A program made the position numbers and the translations under genes. A DNA stretch of 64,000 nt from Linanthus parryae (taxonomy: Eukaryota; Streptophyta; Magnoliopsida; Ericales; Polemoniaceae). The notes beneath the pieces were generated by a model. It saw nothing but the letters and a program-made list of their open reading frames with translations. It did no database searches and was not told the DNA's origin. Location: contig JALGPY010000001.1 of assembly GCA_023055425.1 (NCBI GenBank), forward strand, positions 135,929,368 through 135,993,367, read 5' to 3'. Positions 10,728 to 21,770 of this stretch are shown piece by piece (position 1 is the stretch's first letter; every line of letters begins with the position of its first letter).

Positions 10728-11610
10728 GGAAGAAAGATTGTCCTACAAGAAAATAACATGGATTCTAGATCTGCAACAGTATCTGGATGTGGGAACATTT
10801 CATAAGGTTATTATGTTTTGCTAGAAGATGAATACACACATCAATATGGTGTGTAGTTCTTTGACTCTGCGGCTTCCTACCATATATGTCCCAAAAAAAA
10901 GTTGTCTTATTCATATAGCTGTACATATGGGGGTAGTGTCTTTATCGAAACCAGAGCTATATGTAAGCTGACCGAAATTGGCTCAATCGGGTTCATGACA
11001 CATGATGGGAATATGTGCACATTTAAGGACGCCATGCATATGCCACTTATCACAAAGAATCTAATATCTTTAAGTCTTCTCGATAGCAAGGGTTACAACT
11101 TTAAGGGTGAATGTGGATATCTACATGTTTGTAAGGATTCTGATGTGATTTTGAAAGGGTGCAAGCATGAAACTTTGTATGTTCTACAAGGTTCAACAAT
11201 TACAGGTTCTGCATGTGTTTCTTCAGTCGAGATTCATGACTCTCATGAAATCAGACTATGGCATATGAGACATGTTCATATGAGTTAACGTGGGATGCGA
11301 ATTATCTCGAATGAAGATATTTCAAGGGACATAAGCCGAAAACCCTTGAGTCATGTGAGTATTATGTGTTAGGGAAGCTACATCACAACTATTTCCCTAA
11401 ACTTGTCCATCGAACTAAAGGCACTATGGATTACATCCACTCAGATTGTTGGGGTCCCTCTCGCGTTGATTCGTTGGGCGGTTCCATGTATTTTCTTAGT
11501 ATCATTGATGATTATTCCAGGATGAATTGGATATTCATTTAAGAAAGAGTGAGGCGTTCAGAAAATTCAAGGAGTGGGAAGAGGGTCAAGAGGTTGCGCA
11601 CGAAAAAAAT
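10728..11610 (+). pseudogene. Copia protease/integrase fragment (element A)
   Basis: Resumes the host copia after the nested element: end of the zinc knuckle, a degenerate protease region near 10850-10900, then the intact stretch 10902-11288 leading into the pre-integrase domain (LWHMRHVHMS). After a stop comes the integrase start, GTMDYIHSDCWGPSRVDSLG at about 11420 and SIIDDYSRMNWIF at about 11500, and the frame dies at RLRTKK (expected RLRTDNG) near 11605. Only the first integrase Asp region is present; the sequence is cut by a LINE. Confidence 0.75.
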
Positions 11611-13380
11611 GTCATATCTGCTTTACCGTCCTATTCTATGCAAGTTCTCCCCCTCCCTCCCAGCGTCTGTAAAAAAATTGAAAAAACTTGTAGAGTTATT
11701 ATCTGGGGTGATACGGTGGAAAAAAGAATATTCACCTTGTTAATTGGGATACTGTTTGGCAAAAAATGAGGAAGGTAGCCATGGAATTTAAAAAGTGAGA
11801 TACCAAAATATGGCCCTTCTTGCTAAGCTCGGTCGGGGTGTTTGCTTCGGCAAGGACCTGCGGTGTGATATTTTGAGAAAGAAATACATGAGAAACTGCA
11901 ACATAGGGTCTGTTAAAAGAAAAGGGGCACTTCTCAAATTTGGAGAGGTAGCCTTACCACTAAACCCTATATGAAAAGTAACCTTAAGTGGGTTATTAGC
12001 AATGACAGGAATACGTCTTTGTGGCTCGACTAGTGGTGTGGGGATAATGGTTTGGGTCCTCCTCAAAACACCAACCTTGAGAAGCTTAAGGTTTCTGAAA
12101 TCATTGATAATAGCAGAAATTCGAATATTAGTGATATTGTGCATGAGTTGGATAACGTCAAGATTGAGAATATTTACAATACTACTTTTCCTACGAATGT
12201 TGATTCTCTGGATACCCCCTTTTGGAAATGATCCAATTCTGAATCATTCGTTGTTGTTGTTGCTTATAATGCCATGAAGACTGATGTTTTGAGGCCTAAT
12301 GACATTGGTCGTGGTGATTGGATAAAGCTTTGAAAACTTAGAATTCTAAACAAACTTATCCTTTTTTTTGTGGACTGTGCTTCATGATATGTTTTTGAGC
12401 AATGTCAACTAGAAAAAGGAGATTCCTTACGAAGATGTAACATCTGTGGTATGGTGTAGGAGGATCAAAACCATATGTTCATGTTCTTCTCCAAGGTGAT
12501 CTCAATATGGGACTATCTTTGGGGGCCGAATTGGATACAGCCGGAAGTCAACTTAGACTTCCTAACTGGATCCTTTCCAACATTAAAAAGAAAAATGTGG
12601 TCCATAATTTGGATCACATAACTTTGTTTGTCACTTCTTTTTGGAATGTGTGGATCATGAGGGTTAATGTTAATTTTAACGATAATCATGTTATTGACGC
12701 TATTCTTGTGCAGAGAATCAGAATGCAGACACAACTCACCCATGGAGCGTTCCTTTCTTATCCTAACTCTTTTATTTCAATTTGAGTCTTATTAATTATA
12801 AATGGATTCTTCCTCTGTCAGGAAATCTGAAACTTAATGTTGATGGATGCGTGAGACCGGACAATGACAAAGCTGGAATAGGAGGCGTGTTTAGGACCAC
12901 CAAATGGAGATTGGAAGCTTGGCTTCTATGGAAGGATTAGATGATGTACGAGCTTGGAAAGTGAAATTTGGAGTATCTATAGAGGAATCACTGATTGCCT
13001 ACAACAAGAATTAGATCAACCTGAAAATTGAAAGTGATTGTCTTGAGGCGGTGCTGATTTACCAAGGCAAACGAGATGGACCAACTTCAACAGGCTCAAG
13101 TGAATGATGGGAAGATGCTTCTCAATTGTTTGATTAGCAGGACGAATCATGCTGGAATGGATGCTAATGAGGTGGCTAACAAACTTGCCAATTGTGGAGC
13201 GGAGCAGGTTGATAGTCTGGTGATGGTTAATGAGATGCCGGACACGGTCAAAGGGCTGATGATCGCAGACAAGCTTGGCATTGGGATGTTTATCTAATTT
13301 AATGTTGTCCTACTTTGTTTTTCGCTTTGTGTTTCTTGTCGAACCTTTATTTTCCGAAGTATAAAGAAAAGAATATATAA
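11611..13380 (+). pseudogene. LINE (L1-type) 3' half
   Basis: 5'-truncated. It opens in the RT C-terminal region (ALPSYSMQVLPLP, then CKKIEK and a WGDT motif) and passes through the zinc-binding domain (frames near 12000-12780). It ends in an RNase H-like domain: LNVDGCVRPDNDKAG near 12833 and NHAGMDANEVANKLANCGAE near 13148. The 3' part is A-rich (ATAAAGAAAAG). Many stops and frame changes. The left junction lies inside copia integrase codons. Confidence 0.75.
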
Positions 13381-13415
13381 ATGTGAAGGAAACAAACCAA
13401 ATACTGATTTTTTTT

Positions 13416-14428
13416 AGGCTTAATTACTTAATACATACCCCCAGTATAGCAAAACTAATACATTGCAACCCCCACTTCTAGATTATACTTATTGCATCCC
13501 CCATTTGCAATAAATCATACTAATTGCAAACTGGTAAAAAGTTCAATCCCAACAGCAATCATATGTCGAGGGTAAATATGGCAAACCAAAAATAATTAAT
13601 AATAGAACAGAAAAGAAAAAAGAAAAAGAAGGGGGATGAAGATAAGGATGAAGAAGAAGATGAAAAGATGAACCATTCTCTGATAACTGCGTTGAAATCA
13701 ATTTCGCTGACTCGACGCTCAATTATTTTCACACCCAGAGAAGTTTATACATCCCAATCTCACAGTTCATATCTCTAATCCAATTTTTTTAGTTGGCAGA
13801 TGATGGAATAGTCACGGATTGGATCAACGCCACCATTACTCGCTACGACCAGCTCTCCCAATCTCTATCTATGCCTCTCTGTCCCTCGACCTCTCCCCCT
13901 CTCTCGACCTCCCCTCTCTGGATATGATTTTGGGTTGTCTAGGTTATAGCTGGGTATGCTAGGATCGTCTGGTCAATGGGTTGGGGCTGCGCAACAGGAA
14001 TGTCAATTTGGATTCTTGGGTTTCTCAGATTTGAGACCATGGGTTTTTATTTGGGTTTAAACTGGTTTGGTGTTTGAGTTAGTACTGGTTGTTGGTTTTG
14101 TGTTGGTGATTGTGGCGGTCACAATCATGAACTCGTGATGTCGCCGGTATCTTGCTGCACTCGCCGGAATCTGCTGCACTCGCCGGAATCTGGGTAGCAT
14201 CGCGGTGTTAGGCAAGTTGAAGTAGTAATTACAATGGTGTGTTTTGAGTGCATAAAAGGAATAGACAATTATACCCTTTCAATAAAGGACGTGATAGTCA
14301 AAAAAAATTACCAGTTTCAACAAGTAGGATTTGTTGCAAATGGGGGATGCAATAAGTATAATCTAGAAATGGGGGTTGTAATGTGTTAGTTTTGCTATAC
14401 TGGAGGTATGCATTAAGTAATTAAGCCT
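13416..14428. mobile_element. Mutator-like non-autonomous element with ~130-bp TIRs
   Basis: The left end (13416 to about 13545, starting AGGCTTAATTACTTAATACA) is repeated in inverted orientation at about 14300-14428, with only scattered mismatches over about 130 bp. Flanks are T-runs (8 on the left, 11 on the right), compatible with an 8-9-bp target duplication. Such long TIRs fit Mutator-like elements. The interior (about 13600-14250) has no transposase; part of it is GC-richer, with repeated CTCGCCGGAATCTG words, and may be captured host sequence. Confidence 0.75.
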
Positions 14429-14479
14429 TTTTTTTTTTATTATTACGCCTTATCCCAATATAATAGTATATTATCGCAT

Positions 14480-14860
14480 ATCCCAATATCTTGTATCACC
14501 CGGTCTTCTACCTTACCCAAAGCGAGGCCACGATGTTAAAGAGACAGAATCTTGGTGATCGGAGAAACATACCCATTGTAGCAAGTAATTATATGTCGGC
14601 TGATGAACAATATAAGAAGGGTACAAACAAGTGGTCGTCCTTATGCATAAGTAGTATTTTTGGCTCACTCTGAAAAAATGTCAATCCTCTGTGTACGTCT
14701 ATTATTAAACATGCATGTACCGAACATAAACACTTGTTTATTGTCCTCTTACCTGCAATTGCAACAAGATATTCTTCATAATTTAGGACCCATTTTGTAT
14801 ACAAGTAATTTACAGATGTGGTTTTACAAAGTGTAATTCAAATAATTAAATAAATATAAA
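14480..14860 (+). repeat. HyPRP upstream duplication block B, distal part
   Basis: Repeats the sequence of 25510-25840 (shared GATCGGAGAAACATACCCAT and ATGTCGGCTGATGAACAAT) and, more loosely, 2830-3130. Non-coding. Confidence 0.65.
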
Positions 14861-14924
14861 CCAAGTAATGGATACTACATATCATAACATTGTCACGATG
14901 ATAATAATAACAACAACAACTACC

Positions 14925-14984
<60 letters not shown>
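14925..14984. repeat. (ATA)n microsatellite
   Basis: About 20 uninterrupted trinucleotide units. Reads as poly-isoleucine in one frame but is not coding. Confidence 0.95.
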
Positions 14985-15236
14985 GGTTTATGCATGGGTT
15001 CTGAATTAAAAATAATAAAATTTCGAATTGCAAGACAATATCAATGCAGGATAATATGGCCGTTTCTACATAATTCCACCATTTATCCTATACTTATATT
15101 ATGCACTAACCAAATACTGAAAAAAAATTCTTATAATGCCTTATCCTAGTACAATGAAATTTCTATCTCATATAGTCATATTACGTCAAAAAAAAAAAAA
15201 AAAAAAAACTATCTCATATCCTTTCTTATTGGTACC

Positions 15237-15674
15237 ATCTTTTTGCAGGAAAGATTAAGCTTCATTGTCATCCATCAGCTCCAGATGAAGGATGTTCAAA
15301 TTAAGACAGACTCTAAAAAAGCCCTAAATTGCACCAAAAGTTAGATGGCCTCCCATTTCCCCTATAAGAACATCTGCAGTGAGACCATGATTCTCCTCCA
15401 GGGTTGTAATGTACCATTGATTACATCCAAAGAGACAATAATGAGATGGCTGATTCTCTGGCCAAGAAAGACAGAGCAAAATGAGATCCCGGTCATTTTG
15501 GAGATCCCCCCCTACTGCCCTAGCCAATTTGGTGTGGAGGGTCATTCTGAACAGTGACTGTTCGTCACTAGCTTTGGGTGCCGTGTTTCGGTTTTCGTTG
15601 TTCTCTTTTCTTTGTAGGACCCTTCTCGTTGTTCGTTTGTTTTGTTGAACTTTCCGAATGATAAAAAAAAAAAA
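15237..15674 (+). pseudogene. LINE 3' end
   Basis: Contains the last RNase H-like segment, NNEMADSLAKK at about 15440, a short 3' UTR and an A-run at 15662-15674. A stop and a frameshift break the frame. It lies inside duplication block B. Confidence 0.6.
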
Positions 15675-16066
15675 AACATTGTTGGATGGATGTTTTGAAT
15701 TTGTGCCATCATGAAAATACTTGACAAAGTTTTTCAAAAAATAAATAAATAAAAGACTTAACAAACGTAGCATTTCCAGGTAAAGTTAGTGGAGACAATA
15801 CTCTGAAGGCACCCTTTAACTTGTAACTTCTCCTAGTGACCAAGGAAATATGTTAAGAGGTCAGCGGGAATGAAATATTATGAGAACTAGAATCTGTAAC
15901 TCACACAAACTTCGGGATTTCAACGAATTCGGCTAGAACAATAGAGGTCAACTAAAACTTCATTTTCATTGCATGACAAATTACGAACACAAGCTTACAA
16001 AATCCAGCTATCCCAATAAACTTAACCCTTTGCCTTGATCTCCTTCACTCAATCTCAAATTACTCT
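15675..16066 (+). promoter_or_regulatory. HyPRP gene 2 upstream promoter block
   Basis: Equivalent to 5160-5627: shares TTCGGCTAGAAC..TAGAGGTCAACT and the 50-bp conserved motif at 15970-16020 (GCATGACAAA, then ACACAAGCTTACAAAATCCA and GCTATCCCAATA). Confidence 0.55.
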
Positions 16067-16275
16067 TCCGGATGTGGCTAAATTGGTTGAGCATGCATAC
16101 TTAAGTCTTTGAGCGCTTATATAAATCTTTTGAATTCAAAACTTAACCATTTTCTGTTTACATTCCCAGCTGCAAACTCGGATTTCATCAGGCTAGTTTA
16201 TCTTTCTAATTTGGTTTGCATGTTATTGTACTAAAACAAACTAACAAAGTGAATACTATTACACTAGAGCAAGAG
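16067..16275 (+). repeat. SINE-like element in gene 2 promoter
   Basis: Starts near GATGTGGCTAAATTGGTTGA (A-box-like). It is co-linear with the gene 1 promoter SINE and at the same place relative to the conserved motif, so it was present before the gene 1/gene 2 duplication. Confidence 0.5.
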
Positions 16276-16313
16276 GGACATAATATAATGGCAGCTGCAA
16301 GCTTCTCGTTCAA

Positions 16314-16668
16314 AGGCTTAATTACTTAATACATACATCAAGTTTGTCGAAACTATCACATTGCAACCCTTAGTTTTAAAACTAGCTGATTTGATCTCTC
16401 TTTTGCAGAAAAGACGTCAATGTCAAATTTAGAATGAAATTTCATTGCAAAATTAACATAATCGGAGGACATTATTGTGATGCGTTTGTATCATAGACGA
16501 TGAGCACTCTATGAAAATACCTTTGCCGGTTTTGAATTTAATGATTAAATTTGTTCTCAGTTTGACATTCACGTTTTTTTTGCAAATGGGGGAGCAATAG
16601 ACTAATTTTAAAAATGGGAGTTGCAATGTATAGTTTTGATAAAATGGGGTATGCGGTGTAATTAAGCA
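16314..16668. mobile_element. Mutator-like MITE in gene 2 promoter
   Basis: The ends AGGCTTAATTACTTAATACA and, inverted, ATGCTTAATTACACCGCATA match the ends of the 1-kb element at 13416-14428. About 100 bp at each end is inverted-repeat, more diverged than in the large element. The right end stops about 40 bp upstream of the gene 2 TATA box. No coding capacity. Confidence 0.7.
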
Positions 16669-16709
16669 TTTTTTAAGACACTCTCGCACTCCCTTTGTGG
16701 TTTCCTTTC

Positions 16710-16717
16710 TATAAATA
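16710..16717 (+). promoter_or_regulatory. TATA box, HyPRP gene 2
   Basis: TATAAATA in the same TTTCCTTTCTATAAATACC setting as gene 1, 82 bp before the ATG. Confidence 0.8.
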
Positions 16718-16791
16718 CCACGACCTATCTTTTCAATTAAAGACATCTTACCCTAATTTACTTACCTTGTGTGCCCTTTAGCTAGCTAGCC

Positions 16792-17418
16792 ATGGCATCC
16801 TCCAAGCTGCAGCTCTCCACTTCCTCCATTCTCATTTTCTCTCTCGTCCTCGTTTCTCTCTCAACATTCTCATCCGCTTGTGATTGTGGCGGCTCTCCGC
16901 TCCCACCCGTCCACCCCAAATCCCCACCACCAGTTAAACATTCACCACCACCCATCCACCCCAAGTCCCCTCCACCAGTTAAACATTCACCCCCACCAGT
17001 CCACCCAAAGTCCCCTCCACCAGTTAAACATTCACCCCCACCAGTCCACCCCAAGTCCCCTCCACCGGTTAAACATTCACCACCACCAGCCCCAAAGTCC
17101 CCACCTAAAACTAGTGTTCCGCCACCATCTCCGCCAAAGTCACCCTCTCCATCTCCTCCAGCTGTATGCCCTATAGACACGTTGAAGCTAGGCGCTTGTG
17201 CTAACCTTCTTGGAAGTAGCATAGTCGGGATTGGCTCGCCCGCCTCAAGCCCATGCTGTAGTCTGCTGAATGGACTGGCAGACTTGCAAGCTGCACTCTG
17301 CCTCTGCACCGCCATCAAGGCCAACGTCCTTGGGATTCATCTTAACGTGCCGGTTTCTCTTAGTTTGATTCTCAATGATTGTGGCAAGTCAGTTCCTTCT
17401 GGCTTCAAGTGTGCCTAA
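16792..17418 (+). CDS. Hybrid proline-rich protein (pEARLI1/DC2.15-like), gene 2
   Basis: 208 aa, a close paralogue of gene 1 with the same plan: signal peptide to about 29, CDCGG, a proline-rich region, and a complete 8-cysteine domain (C126, C136, C155-C156, C170-x-C172, C197, C207). It has four 15-residue [15 protein letters not shown] units (41-100) where gene 1 has three; the extra 45-bp unit fits slippage or unequal exchange. A secreted cell-wall-associated role is inferred from the family. The start ATG is in a good plant context (AGCCATGG). Single exon. The proximal promoter differs from gene 1 because a MITE occupies the region just above the TATA box, so regulation may differ. Confidence 0.93.
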   Translation: MASSKLQLSTSSILIFSLVLVSLSTFSSACDCGGSPLPPVHPKSPPPVKHSPPPIHPKSPPPVKHSPPPVHPKSPPPVKHSPPPVHPKSPPPVKHSPPPAPKSPPKTSVPPPSPPKSPSPSPPAVCPIDTLKLGACANLLGSSIVGIGSPASSPCCSLLNGLADLQAALCLCTAIKANVLGIHLNVPVSLSLILNDCGKSVPSGFKCA

Positions 17419-17621
17419 TTTGTGCTCCATCTATTGTTGTCTAGCTTCCTTTCATTTTGCATGTACTTGTAATCTCTTTTGACGTACTATTTCGGTTGTT
17501 TAATAAGGTTTTGTGTGATTCGATTCAATACCTACCTGTACTTAGGAGGTGTTGACGGTTTAATGGTCGGTCTTGTGTCAATTAAAAACATACTTTCTGA
17601 TTCCAATGTTGTATGTTACTA

Positions 17622-17877
17622 CCACTCTGTCTCTGCTCTTTGTTCTCATTTGACTTTTTTACACTATTCATGGGTCACTTTGATCCGGTGATTTGGATAA
17701 CAAAATGATGCAATTTTTTGATAATTTTTTCATGTTATTGTAGAATAAAAGTTGCTTTATAACACAGTAAAAAAAAAATAAAAAATCGTATCATTTAGCT
17801 ATATAAACCACCCGGTCATAGTGACCCAAATACGAGTAAAAAAATCAGGGTGGGAACAAAGAGGAGAGACGGAGTGG
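17622..17877. mobile_element. Stowaway-like MITE
   Basis: 256 bp, flanked by TA on both sides. Inverted ends: CCACTCTGTCTCTGCTCTTT on the left and its near-complement GAGGAGAGACGGAGTGG on the right. The interior is related to the MITEs at 26064-26586. It lies in the 3' flank of gene 2. Confidence 0.75.
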
Positions 17878-18077
17878 TATGTACTTCTTGCGTATATCCT
17901 AGCAAGGAAATGAAAGTCATATATGTATTTACGTCCTCTTAAATTATCTATCATGTTTGACTTTTGTGGTCATTTTGACTAGCTAAATTGATAAATTTAG
18001 AGTTTTAATGAAGACAAAAATACAGAGTACTTGAGAGAATGAACCAGAAGAAATGATTCATTGAATAGAGAAGACAA
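17878..18077. other. Spacer with half MITE
   Basis: About 17935-18045 resembles one half of the degenerate MITE at 6837-7112 (shared ATCATGTTTGACTTTTGTGG). Nothing else seen. Confidence 0.35.
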
Positions 18078-19189
18078 GTAGCAATGTGCCCGTGCAATGC
18101 ACGGCATGATGCACTTAAAAATTAAATCTAAACTTCGCTATGACTTTTTATAAATTGAAAATAAGTTTGAATATCTTTGCAAATTATATATATGTTGACA
18201 TTTAAATTCTGAAATTCAGCTCGTAAATGACTCTTTAATTAGTTAGGCGGAATTTTCAAATGTACACCAAACGTGGGACTTCATAATTTAGAAATTTCTT
18301 ACCGGATATGATGATTGATTGTTTAATTTAAATGTCAACAATTTGACTTGATTTTTCCAAGTTTTTCAGATATTTTAATTTCAATTACTTCTTATTCATC
18401 ATACTTGAGTTTATGAAGAAACAAATGAAATGTAAAGGCACTTAGATAAAGATTTTTTTTAAGTGGTTGTGGTTTTGGTGTAGTTTTATAAAAGTAAATA
18501 GAATGCTCATAAATTAAGTTTGTCGTTTATTTGAAGTTATTTTTTATAATTTTATTTAAAAATATATGATTTGACCAGTTGAACCGATGAACCAAACTGA
18601 CTGAAGTATGACTTTAATTGTCTAAACTATTCTTTTATTTTCTTTATTTTTTTAATTTGCTGGTAATCATTAAAATTGTACCAAACTTATTATATATTAT
18701 GTGTGCGATGTACGAACAGTTTGCTACAGAAATGTAAGGGCGAGAAGATTTAAACTTACATGTTCATAGGAAGTTTTAAAAATCTTACAAAAAATTAGTA
18801 ACCGAAACAACATTTTCAAAAATAGTTAACCAAATTTTAAAATGAGAGAAAATTAATGGACAATGACAAAAAAACCATATAGATTATACATTTATATACG
18901 TTTAAATGTTTGTAATATATATAAGACATTATAATTTTAAATTTAGAATGCAATCGTCCAATAAAAAAATAGAGATTGTCATCACCCATTTATGGCAAAA
19001 TGAGACTATCCAATCAGCAATTAAGCCATATTTTTATTGGCACTGGTTATACATCTAAGCACCCAAAAATCTTCATCGATCCTTCATAAAAAATGATACT
19101 TGTGTACAAAATTGTTTGCTTGCAAAATTAAGAAATGTAAGAGATTTTGAATCGCCCTAAATTGGAGGAACGTATATATTCAAATGAGC

Positions 19190-19552
19190 TTAACAAAGTC
19201 GGATACAGTGGGCTGATTGGCTCATTATTAAAAGTCGGATACATGAGTAGCCCCATTCGGGCATTTTGGTATAATCTATAACCTCCACAAACTCGACACC
19301 CTTTGGAGCAAATAAATATGCGAGCATGTTACTTGTTCGCTGCGTGTGCGCCAAGTGTGCCTCTTCAGACTTCTGTAGTAGCTCAAGATTCTCATCAACA
19401 AAGTCTCCCATTATCAAGAGCACACTCTCTCTTTCCCAGATGTCCAAGCACCGTTGACTCAGTAGCTGCACCGTCTCGGATAAATTACTTTCCACAATAC
19501 ACCTCCTGGATCCATTTTCAGCGGCAAAGTGAAGACCATGTATTATTGCCAC
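19190..19552 (-). pseudogene. RNase H-like gene fragment, copy 1
   Basis: A 120-aa frame with MAIIHGLHFAAENGSRRCIV, then VESNLSETVQLL and HTQRTSNMLAYLFA. This is the C-terminal half of the RNase H-like domain of plant LINE proteins and related domestic proteins. No start, catalytic N-terminal Asp or partner domain is present. It is probably captured by the Helitron; a copy lies at 20242-20514. Confidence 0.55.
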
Positions 19553-21245
19553 AATTTACTGTTGGAGGATCATTTAGCTGTATGCTTTACGTATGATCTT
19601 TTGTAAGGGTAATTACACTTTCGGTTTCAAATTTTGAACATTCCGTATTCGAATTTCTCATAAATAAATGATAGTAAAGAATAAGAAAATTTTGACAGAG
19701 AAAGAACAAAGGGAACTAACATTTCTTCTTCCGAACTTCATATAGATAAACTATATTGAAGAACAAAATTGAAAACAATAACACTGAGAACATGAGAGTT
19801 AAAAATATAGGAAAACATGACAAAGTTTATAACAAAAGAATGACAGTGCAGGAACGAACGAGAACTAACCTTATGGATTGATTGATACTCATGTTTAGCG
19901 AGTATATATAAGAAAACATGAGTTAGTGAATAAATTAAAAGTTATTGCAGTCAATGGAATTTAATGTCTGGTTGTGATTAATATAATAGACAATCAATTT
20001 CTTAAATAGCCATATCAAACAATTCAATGATTTTGGTAAATTTTTTATTCAATCAATCTTGAACCTACCATAAATTTTTATAAAATCTAATTTTGACCCA
20101 CTGTTTGGATATTTCCAATTAAGAAAATTCAATCGACCTCAACCTTTTTTACCAAATTTAATTTCGAAATGTTGCGATTTTTAAAAATTTTAATTACAGC
20201 GCCATTTTTAAACTTTAACTTTATAATAATTTCAACGTTATTTAAATAGCAATGCCACGTGGCAAGCTCTCAAAGAAATTCATTCTCAAATAGTATATGT
20301 ATATAGTGTGCGCCAAGTGTGCCTCTTCGGACTTCTGTAGTAGCTCAAGATTCTCATCAACAAAGTCTCCCATTATCAAGAGCACACTCTCTCTTTCCCG
20401 GATTTCCAAGCACCGTTGACTCAGTAGCTGCACCGTCTCCGAGAAATTACTTTCCACAATACACCTCCTGAATCCATTTTCAGCGGCAAAGTGAAGACCA
20501 TGTATCATTGCCACAATTTACTGTTGGAGGATCATTTAGCTGTATGCTTTACTTATGATCTTTCGTAAGGGTAATTACACTTTCAGTTTTAAATTTTGAA
20601 CATTCCTTTTTTAAATTTCTCATAAATAAATGATAGTAAAGAATAAGAAAATTTTAACAGAGAAAGAACAAAGGGAACTAACATTTCTTCTTCCGAACTT
20701 CATATAGATAAACTACATTGAAGAGAAAAATTGAAAACATTAACATTGAGAACATGAGAGTTAAAAATATAGGAAAACATGACAAAGTTTATAACAAAAG
20801 AATGACAGTGCAGGAACGAACGAGAACTAACCTTATGGATTGATTGATACTCATGTTTAGCGAGTATATATAAGAAAACATGAGTTAGTGAGTTATTGCA
20901 GTCAATGAGATTTAATGTCTGATTTAATATAATAGACAATCGATTTCTTAAATAGCCATATCAAACAATTCAATGATTTTGTTAAATTTTTTATTCAATC
21001 AATCTTGAATTTACCATAAATTTTCAGAAAAGCTAATTTTGAGCCACCGTTTGGATATTTCCAATTAAGAAAATTCAATCGACCTCAACCTTTTTTACCA
21101 CATTTAATTTCAAAATGTTGCGCTTTTTTAAAATTTTAACTACAACGCCATTTTTAAACTTTAACTTGATATTAATTTCAACGATATTTAAATAGCAATG
21201 CCACGTGGCAAGCTCTCAAAGAAACTCATTCTCAAATAGTATATA
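19344..21245. repeat. Direct duplication, ~0.96-kb unit, inside Helitron
   Basis: 19344-20305 and 20306-21245 are two direct copies offset by 962 bp, both running from the RNase H fragment (GTGTGCGCCAAGTGTGCC) to the G-box palindrome and the CTCAAATAGTATAT end. They differ by scattered substitutions and a few small indels. Confidence 0.85.
20242..20514 (-). pseudogene. RNase H-like gene fragment, copy 2
   Basis: Second copy of the fragment at 19190-19552: same AMIHGLHFAAENG start and ETVQLLSQRCL stretch. It loses the homologous C-terminus where the duplication joint falls. Confidence 0.55.
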
Positions 21246-21479
21246 TAGATTTGGGTTTTGTAGCGGCATAACTATGGTTAATATGTAAATACGGTTGGAC
21301 AATGATAACCATGCCGTTACAATATTATTGATTTTGATCCTAAAATATTATTGATAAGGAATCATAGTTTTTATATACAGTCCAAAATATAAAAGAGCTG
21401 TTGATAATTACATTCAAGTCCGCCTCTTCCATCTTTGAATTAATTTTGATCCTTCTTTAGTCTTTACTTCATTTTGTTA

Positions 21480-21770
21480 ATACGCTAGATATTGGCCGTT
21501 GATTCATAAGTTTGCTTTTGATGTCATTGAACTGAGCCATGATCAAAATTTTGGTAAAGATATCTGTGATTTGTCATGCAATGATAGTATGAACATGACG
21601 AATTGGGTTTGATTCATTGCAATGGCAGAGATGTTATCACATCAAAAGAGAGGAATACGTTCTAATGTTTCAAATCGCGGATCAGAATTTGTAGCCAAGT
21701 CATTGTGGCAGATGTAGTACTTGCCAAGGACCGATACTTGTTTCGGTAGAAGAACAAGCAATTATCGGCT
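21480..21770 (-). pseudogene. Copia RNase H fragment
   Basis: A minus-strand frame reads LFWCDNISAIAMNQTQF and a degraded downstream part, matching the WCDN.SA motif of copia RNase H. Short and broken. Confidence 0.4.

Larger units (their letters stand above)
7433..11610 (+). mobile_element. Decayed Ty1/copia element A (interrupted)
   Basis: A 5' LTR (7433-7827), an initiator-Met-type primer site at 7831-7842, gag (to 8563), an interruption by a nested element (8564-10727), then the rest of gag, protease and part of integrase (10728-11610). A LINE fragment then replaces the rest; there is no RT, RNase H or 3' LTR. Many stops and frameshifts show it is old. Confidence 0.8.
18078..21249 (-). 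mobile_element. Helitron-like element, minus strand
   Basis: On the minus strand it starts with TCTATATATACTATTTGAG after an A (21250) and ends with a GC-rich hairpin CCGTGC-ATT-GCACGG (18090-18104) followed by CTAC then T. Helitrons typically end CTAG/CTRR, so the last base has changed or the exact end is uncertain. No Rep/helicase is seen, so it is non-autonomous. Near the 5' end both copies of an internal duplication carry the 12-bp palindrome TGCCACGTGGCA. Confidence 0.6.

Noticed and set aside
14868..15149. 93-aa open frame rich in isoleucine
   Set aside because: Translation of the (ATA)n microsatellite; no conserved content.
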